Assembly (NCBI RefSeq): GCF_023856365.1 | Contig: NC_064555.1 | Coordinates: 14,761,754 to 14,825,753 of the forward strand | Source of the DNA: Brienomyrus brachyistius | Lineage: Eukaryota > Chordata > Actinopteri > Osteoglossiformes > Mormyridae | Reading direction: 5' to 3' | DNA: 64,000 nucleotides | Shown: piece by piece, positions 56,393-64,000 of the stretch | Numbering within the stretch: position 1 is the stretch's first letter | How the letters are laid out: each line of letters begins with the position of its first letter | Notes under the pieces: generated by a model | Database searches by the model: none | Seen by the model: only the letters and a program-made list of their open reading frames with translations | Told to the model about the DNA's origin: nothing | Program-made: the position numbers and the translations under genes

Positions 56393-59300
56393 GTATGGGG
56401 AGCATGTGTCATACCTGTTAGCATGACAGCTAATACCACAGAGGTACATTGGCATTCCTGCCTGCAGATGTGTTTGGCTGCTACACTGCTTCCTGTCACC
56501 AACACCAGCTAGCAACCTTTCCCTGGCAACAGTTACCATATCAACAGACCCCAATTGGGTCATAACTAGGAGACACTGCTGTGGACAGTGAGTAAAATCC
56601 CCTCTGGATGTAGGGGGGTTTGGTCCTTTCTCAATGTCAGCCTCTCTATTAGCCCTAATTACTGCTGGTCATCCCGCAGGCTTCGTCTGGGGGAGGTAAC
56701 CCCCCACCCCCGCTCCATCATCACCACAACCTAGCTGAGATTCTGGGTCAGGGCTTGTTCCTCCACATCCCAGGGGGACCCCCTCATCAGGTTGTGGTCA
56801 CCAGTGGGTAACTTTGCTCTTTGGTAAAGTAAAAAATCCCTTTGTGCAAATGTGCATAAACATGGCTTTTAATTAAAGCCTGATGTAAGCGAGAAAATAA
56901 GGAGGAAAAAAACTGATTTGTCAGCTGGGAGGAGCGGGGTCTCCGTACTTCCGGGGCTGCAGGTCTGAAGCCCGGATTAGTGTGGCTGGGTGTCGGGGGT
57001 GGGTGTATGTGTCCTGTGTTGCATGTCCCTGCCCCCCCCCCGTTGTGGCGGGCACCCTGTGTGGACATTGTGAATCATGTGAGCCCTGTTGTGCAGAAGA
57101 ATCTGCTGGGGAATTAAATGATGCAAACGATATGAAATAATGTTTATGTCCCACCCCCCACCATCCATCAACCCTCCATGGCGACGGGAACGCAGAAGCG
57201 ATCGCACATCCCCTTCACGCATATTGCCGAGCCTTCCTGCTGTTCCCACGGAGATGACAAAGAGCTTTATGCCCCCCTCCCCCACCTCAACCCCCACGGC
57301 GCTGTCGAATCGAGGATAGAGCTGCATCCTGACCTCCCTCCCATGTACTTTCTCGGCTGGGTCACAATAACCCAGAGCGGTCCCTCCCCCACTTGCTCAT
57401 CTCCCCCCCCCATATGCCTGTGTGGTGACAGATGCCCTCCAAAATTACCTGGAAATAATCGAATGCAAACCACTATTAATGGAAGCCTGAGTTGAATTTG
57501 AATCTGTTATTCAAAACCAAACGTTATATCTGAGTTCATCAAAAAGCAAACAGACGAGAGGACATGACTTCATGCCGCCTTGTTCCGATGTGTTCTGTGG
57601 TCTATGGTTCTGCTCATTCTCTCCGGAGACTCCGGCTTGGAGTCATACGACAACGAGAAACGCGCCCTTTCCACTGCCCGGCTTCACGCGTCACGCTGTG
57701 GTTCCGTTTTTCTTCCCTTTAGATAAATAAATAAAGTGAAAGAAGAGAAACAAAGTCCCTGAGAGTCTTAGCAATTTGGCGGCGTGAAAAGGCATCGCAG
57801 CTTCATCATGTGACGCAGATCATGTGATGGGACTGCAGGGCGGCCTGCTTTTGCCCCAACTTCCTCTCCATTCATTCATGTTCATGGGGTGTCACACATG
57901 TTATTGTGCTGCTGAGGACCTTGAACATTTGGGGTCATTTTGGCCCCTCTCTCCAGATGCTGACGATGCACCTAATTGGCCTAGGCTTAACCCTAACCCC
58001 ATTCCTCCAGCTGCCTGACACTGGCTTCCTTAATTAAGGCAGGCATCTGCCACCAAGGCCTGGCAGGCAGAGGCTCCATCTTCCCAGTTAAGGGGCTGGC
58101 AGCTGCATTCTGTCTGGCTCAGATGTAGGGCAGAGATGCTGCTCTGTAAATGTTGGCCGCGGGTGGGGCGGCATTTGAACAATCGTGTGTGACTCTGCCC
58201 TCCATCACCTTACAGTCCCCCCCTTGGGGGGAGGGGGGCGGTTGGTGCTGTTGTGAGTTGATGATGTTTTGGAGTAGGACTCTTTCATGAAATGCCATAA
58301 ATTACCATGCATTTTAAAAATCTTCTGTTGCGAAAAGCTGGCCTGAGCTGATTATACCCATAATCCCCTGTGGCTGCTAATGGGGTTCCTGTTAATTATG
58401 GTTGTCTGCCTCAGTACCAGAGCCACTGCAAAAGGCTGGAAGATCATCATCACCCCTCACCTTCCCCCCCGCCCCCCAAATGAGGACACAGTGAACAATT
58501 CCAGTTGCCCGCTTTTCACAACAGCAATGGCCTGTGTACCAGTGTCACCACACAGCACAGCATGTACCATTCATGGGCTTTGTGGCCTCAGGTGTTCATG
58601 GGAAAACTCGTCTAAGCCCCTGAAATTATTGCTCTTTGTTAGGAGTCACTATCTTTACTGAAGACTGGCAGGTCATTGATGCAACAATTACTATGAAATC
58701 ATTAAGAAAAATTGGTTACTGGTCCGTATCTGCATCTCCACTCCTCCTGTCTGTGCTTGACGTAACCCCACCCCCTTGGCTAGGTGGCAGCAGAATGCGT
58801 GTAATGGCAGAAAATGCTAAGATAGCATCACCATAGGAAAATAAAGGAAAAATAAGCCAACAAGATGGACTGGTTAATAGGCTGAGGCTCTGTGCGGATT
58901 AATAGACTGTGGGTGGATTACTGGAAATTGCAGATTATTAAATAGAAACTGAACAGATTTAAACAGATTCCGGATGGTTTTATAAACGGCCTGATTCATT
59001 TATTAGAGTGAAGATGTGAAAGGGTCCAAACCGGGTGGGTTGTGAAATGGACAGAGCGGATGGAGCGAATTACTAGGGACTAGATGGTTTGATCCGCAAA
59101 AGCACGGACTAAAAGATAGACGAGGTCTATGTTTAGGTGGATGGTGGGCTGGTGTTAGCCTGGGTGTCAATATTTCACATGTCATTTGACTGCTGGTTCA
59201 GCTAACTGGCAGATGGCCAAGGAAAACAGCGAGGAGGATGAGGAAGAGAGAGGTGGGTGAGGGGGTTCGTATGTCGGGATGGATGACTTACGCATTGATG

Positions 59301-62300
59301 AAGAACATAGAGGCAGTAGCTTCCATTAACCCGTTCCTGATCACTGTGTAAGAACGTGCGATCTTGATGATCGTCAATCTGATCGTCAGATATGACATAA
59401 AAGTGACAACGAAATTCATCAAATGTATGTGATTGGACAACACTTTCTAATATCTCCTGCATCATATGGTATGAGCTATAGGTTTTAGTTGGTAAAAAAA
59501 ATGTTGAAACTACTGAAAATGTTGCTGGACTTGCTAGGATTGGGAAACGTAATGTGGCAGGTTTCCCACAATCCACTGCAGTTTTCTTGTTTCCGTAGCA
59601 GCGTCACCTGGCCTGATACGCCTTTTGCAGTCTGACTCACTTCTGCACAAGGCTTTGCTCAGGCCTCGTTTTGCCATCGTATCGGAGCGGGGAGAAAAGA
59701 ATGCAGCTGTCAGTCACTGCACAGCACCGAGTCGCTTGTGCACAAGCTTCAGATTCCACTAGTGAGTATTTCAGAGACTCCGTCGCTTCAAAATTAGGCC
59801 GGTGCCTCTCCCCCACATGTCATACTGCAGATCTGCCCCATCGATGGCTTTTGACGCTGATGACCAAGTACCTTGCCCAAACCGCTGCCAAAAAAACGCA
59901 GTGCCTGACTGCCCACAGTGCCCGACTGCCCACAGTGCCCAATCTCCAGCTGGCATCTACCAGCAGCTCTCTGTGCTCGCTGTACCAGTGGAACAGACTC
60001 ACTGCAACACTGGACTTGGTAAGTGGGCATGGGACACAAATGGATGGAAAATGTATATAAGAAAAATATATATAATAAAATATTGATACAGAAAAAAACT
60101 GCATTCTACTAAGGCATGCATTCTTATTCTTAAATGTAAATGGTTTTTATTATTGAACGTCACATCTGTTCGTGAATATTAATATTCCTAAGGCAGGACA
60201 GATGGCGGCACTCGCCACCAATTTTTGCACATATATGAGAAAGTCAAACATTCTGAGTCCAGTCTTCGCCAACTGGGTTCTTAAACCTATTTTGGACGTC
60301 CAATCGGGTGCTGTGTACCCGAACCGACGGCCAATCAGGAGGCGCCCTTTGCGCAAGAATGTGGCAAATGTATCGATTTTTTTATTTCTACATTGAATTA
60401 AATGCTAAAAGGCCCATTTGTATTTTAATGTGCTACGGGATCAAATGCAGTGTGAGTTTGCTGTAGAAGGTTAAATGATTTAGTTTAATCAGGATTCGAG
60501 TTTATGCCCCAAAAGTGTTAACATTATCACTTCCCCTCATAAGGAAGTCACAGATTCTGCCATTATTTGAGAAGCCATCACTTATTATAATTACGTTCTT
60601 CAAAATCAATTACATTCATGTGACAGTTAAAATTGACTAAATCATAGATATTTGGTGTCAGATGCGAGATCAGCTTTTGTCTGCAGCCTTTCCGGTCTAA
60701 CAAACTGCCTGCATGTCGCTCACCAGCCTTGCAGACGAAAGATGATTTGCAGGGCTGTGTACCCGAACTGGCAGCCAATCAGGAGGCCCCCGTTGCTCAA
60801 GAAACCTGATTGGTCTGGCACTTTGAGTCATCAACAATGGTTCTGAGTGAGGTCTTTAGAACCGAATCTGCATTAACAGGTGCTGAAGGACCTTCCTGAT
60901 TCAAGAAATTCTGTTTCTCAGCTTGTTAACTGCTGCCCACTGACCTTCGGAGCCGAACCAGGACAGAGCGGAGATGCCGATTTGACATATGCTGCTTCTG
61001 CCCGGCTGGGAGGGGCGCTGATACCAGCTGATGCACAGGACGGTCCACGGCGAAACAGTCAGCGGCATCTGAGAACACTTACCCATCGCGCTAATCTGAA
61101 AAATCACCCCCCCTCCCAGAAGCATCTCAGAGCTGTACCCTAGCTTTTCTTAGCATTTACATTTCCACTCCACCACAACCATTAAGGTCGATACTTGGTT
61201 GACATTCGCCTGAGATTCTAGCAGCCTCATGGCGCTTACAGGGACGCCCCTGTATAGATGACCGAAGGCGTCTGTACTGTCCGAAGGATCCATTCAGGGG
61301 CCCAGAGCCAAACTGACATGGTAAGTCATCCCGTGTGGGCGTGGGAGGGGGGCATCACCTGAAAGTGACATCATTATGCGTCCTAGATGGCCGTATGCCT
61401 CCATTGGACGCCCAAAAAGACCTCGTGACAAAAAGGTTTCCAGGCTATAAACCATTGGCTTAAATGCAAATTACAATGAAAAGAAAAAGAATCTCTCTTT
61501 TTTTCTATCCACGGGGGTGACATTTCACCTGTATCGCCCTCTGCAGCACGCCAGTGAACGATGATTTTAAAAATAAGGTGTTATTCTGGAAGTGAGTCAA
61601 AAGTGAATAGACGAGCCCTGCATAGATGGCAGTTTCAGCCAAGTGAGGTTCACAAATTCTTGAGAGCAGCACCGGCTCTCTGCCTCCGAGATGGTTATTT
61701 TAGCCAAACGGCCAAACGGCAAACACCAAAGGTGGCTACGTCACCGCTTAGCTACAGAAAAATAAAACAGTGGCGAGCCTGTTGTACCTTCACACATGGT
61801 GGGAGGGGTTATTGGTTACTTAACCTGAATTGCTTCACTAAGTATAGGGCTATAAAAGTGCGAGTTATGTAAGTCAATCTGGATAAATTATAATATATAA
61901 TATACTAAATAATGTAAAGCCTGACTTCAACCCTTAGCTGTGGTGTTTCTGCATCCATCAGAAGACTTAGGGAATTAAAACTGAACAGAAACAGACATAT
62001 TACTTAATGCACTGCAGTCGCATCCTGAATTCCTGGCCAGGCCCGGTTTGGTCTGAAACAGCCTTATCGATATGTACTGCTGCTTCGAATATCAGCAATG
62101 CAGTTTGTAACGGCTCCCGTGAAACAATTTAGAGGTAAATGCGAAGCCTTTCCGAAGCATTCTGGGGAGCAATAAGTCACATCGATTGCCATATTTTTTT
62201 TATCCCTGACTGAGTGAAGCAGTCGTTCATGTCACGGTGTGAAGACCTGGCTTTGAGTTATGGTACGAGCTCATCCGGACAGCAGGGTAACGTCCGGTGT

Positions 62301-63482
62301 GCGTGAAAATCGACCTCAGCCCTTAACAGGCATGCTGCTCTTTGGCTAATCCAGCAACGAGCCAGGCGGGATCGATCCCCAACCCCCAATGCTAGCGTTA
62401 CCCCAATCCCCCCTCCCAACTCCGAGACCCTCTACAGCCATCCCATTTGTTTAGGGGGAAGAGGGGGTGTCCAATATCACCTCAGAAGTGGCCTGAACGA
62501 GCTAATAATTTTTACGGATAGTCATATAATAGGATGGATTCAGCGTGGGGTGTTAAGTGACAGCCCTCGTAAGACAATGGGGGGCACGGAGGTGTGGATA
62601 AAGATGGTCAGATGTCAACCCCTGCGCATGCAGATAAAACAGCCCTCCTCAATGGGAAACAGTCAGCAAGTGAGATGTTTATTTCTGAGTAGGGGGGTGG
62701 AATAAGATCTCCTGTCCCCATCCCCCCCCCCACCCCCCACTATCCTTATAGAAGCAGCTGAAGCCAAACTGATATTAAAAATGAAATTTAATCACGTTTC
62801 GAGACTTCGCTGGAAGGACTGATGCACAAACAAACAGCATGATCTACCGCGATATTGTCTTACTGCGACCCAGGCGGGGATGAAGGATGATGACAAAGGG
62901 AAAATGAGGAGCGACGGAGGGAGAAACAAGGGAGGTGAGCGACACAGACAGATAGACGGGCAGACATGTTTCCATGGACCAGCGAAAGGGAGACCTGCAT
63001 CATTCCCAACAGCCAATGGGAGTCTTCCTTCAAAATATTCAAAGGGAGTGTCCTAGCAACAGAAGATCGCATGCATTAATACCTGCTGTCAATTTTGCCG
63101 ACGCGCATCTCACTAAATCATGAGTTATCACAGCCCAGTTTGCTGCCCCAACATTCCTGAAGGGAAATCGACGTCGCGATAAAATGTCTGTCCTCCACGG
63201 TATTCAGAATCATTCATAAAACCACTGTCTGAGACAAAGAGGCTTCAGTAGCTGATTCGGGGTCTTGTGGAATTACGGGTCACGAATTAACCGGGGAGAA
63301 GCAGATCCATCTTACTGGTAACGTCGGACGTTCAGGCGACAAAATAGACACCAAACCCCATTGAATCAATGACCGGGGAAGATATGCAGCCTGCGGAAGC
63401 AGTTTCAGAAAAGCGCTCTGATCTGCAGCTTGGGATGCAGCCGTCTGGCGATGTTCTTTTTTTCCTCGCTCATGCTTTCAGA

Positions 63483-63483
<1 letters not shown>

Positions 63484-63517
<34 letters not shown>
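63484..63517. repeat. (CA)n microsatellite
   Basis: About 17 CA units. Confidence 0.95.
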
Positions 63518-63519
<2 letters not shown>

Positions 63520-64000
63520 CACTGGACCCTCACGCCTGGCCGATTCCCCGGAGGTCTGAAACTTCATGGGCACGTCGCCCTTCGCTGTACCGCGAGAGGA
63601 CTGTCTATCCGCCTCGCCTCCTGTCCCTCCGTCTGTGGGGGGAGAAAGGAGTGCCTCTCGCACTGCCCACCTCTCCATTCATTCTTTCACACCCCTACCC
63701 CCCACCCCCCAGCCCTGGCTCCTTCAGTCTGACCAGCATCCAGCCGGCCCCCGACTACACGCTGCATATTAACAGCTATTGTTTTTCATGTGGACGCCAG
63801 AATGGAACACATGGTCATACACAGAGACCTATTAACTCCTAGGCACAACCCCCACCCCCCAGAACACCGTGCCGATCTGACAGGGAAACGGTGAAGAGGC
63901 ATCTTGAGTCACAGATAGCACTTTCAAAGGCTTGATGGACCGCACGTCCGTACAGTTCGTTTCCACGGTGATTGGCGGTATTTTCTGTACCCCGCTTTTA

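Larger units (their letters stand above)
48619..64000. other. gene-poor region upstream of CYRI
   Basis: Fifteen kilobases with no coding exon I can support on either strand. It holds an inverted-repeat element (49694-49980), a SINE (56205-56392), a G21 run (53618), a near-duplicate CCAAT-containing segment (60303/60752) and a (CA)n tract (63484). The non-coding 5' exons and promoter of the CYRI gene should lie here or beyond, but cannot be placed. Confidence 0.7.

Noticed and set aside
59671..60060. A 129-codon open frame
   Set aside because: It includes a short tandem CCCACAGTGCCCGACTG repeat and has no recognisable domain or splice context.

Overview
The window is vertebrate nuclear DNA, almost certainly from a ray-finned fish. 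It carries intron-rich genes of vertebrate families, several tRNA-derived SINEs, a fish-type LINE fragment, short inverted-repeat transposons, many CA/GT microsatellites and an unusual number of long G or C homopolymers. I cannot name the species from the sequence. No prokaryotic, viral or CRISPR content was seen.

Layout. (1) 1-2733, plus strand: the 3' part of an L-Myc gene (mycl). It starts inside the first main coding exon, with Myc box 2 present, and ends with the complete bHLH-leucine-zipper exon. (2) 6065/6158-26721, plus strand: a complete eleven-exon trit1 gene for tRNA dimethylallyltransferase. It contains a minor-spliceosome AT-AC intron and an apparent one-base deletion in exon 5. 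(3) 26722-38716: intergenic DNA with SINEs, a LINE reverse-transcriptase fragment and an isolated CpG-rich block. (4) 38717-48618, minus strand: a complete CYRI/FAM49 gene. Its ten-exon reading frame encodes 323 or 324 residues, depending on which of two alternative first coding exons is used. (5) 48619-64000: about 15 kb with no gene I can support, holding repeats and perhaps the non-coding 5' exons or promoter of the CYRI gene.

The three genes act in different processes: a transcription factor, tRNA modification at A37, and restraint of Rac1-WAVE signalling. MYCL-TRIT1 adjacency is also found in human. The CYRI gene beside MYCL is notable because human MYC and MYCN each lie near a CYRI gene (CYRIB and CYRIA). 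This looks like the third pair of an ancient MYC-CYRI linkage that was duplicated with the genome.

I found no wholly new system. The strongest points are the mutually exclusive CYRI first exons, the AT-AC intron, the MYC-CYRI paralogon and the trit1 frameshift. Exon borders were derived by hand from splice sites, phase and remembered family sequence; no alignment program was run.
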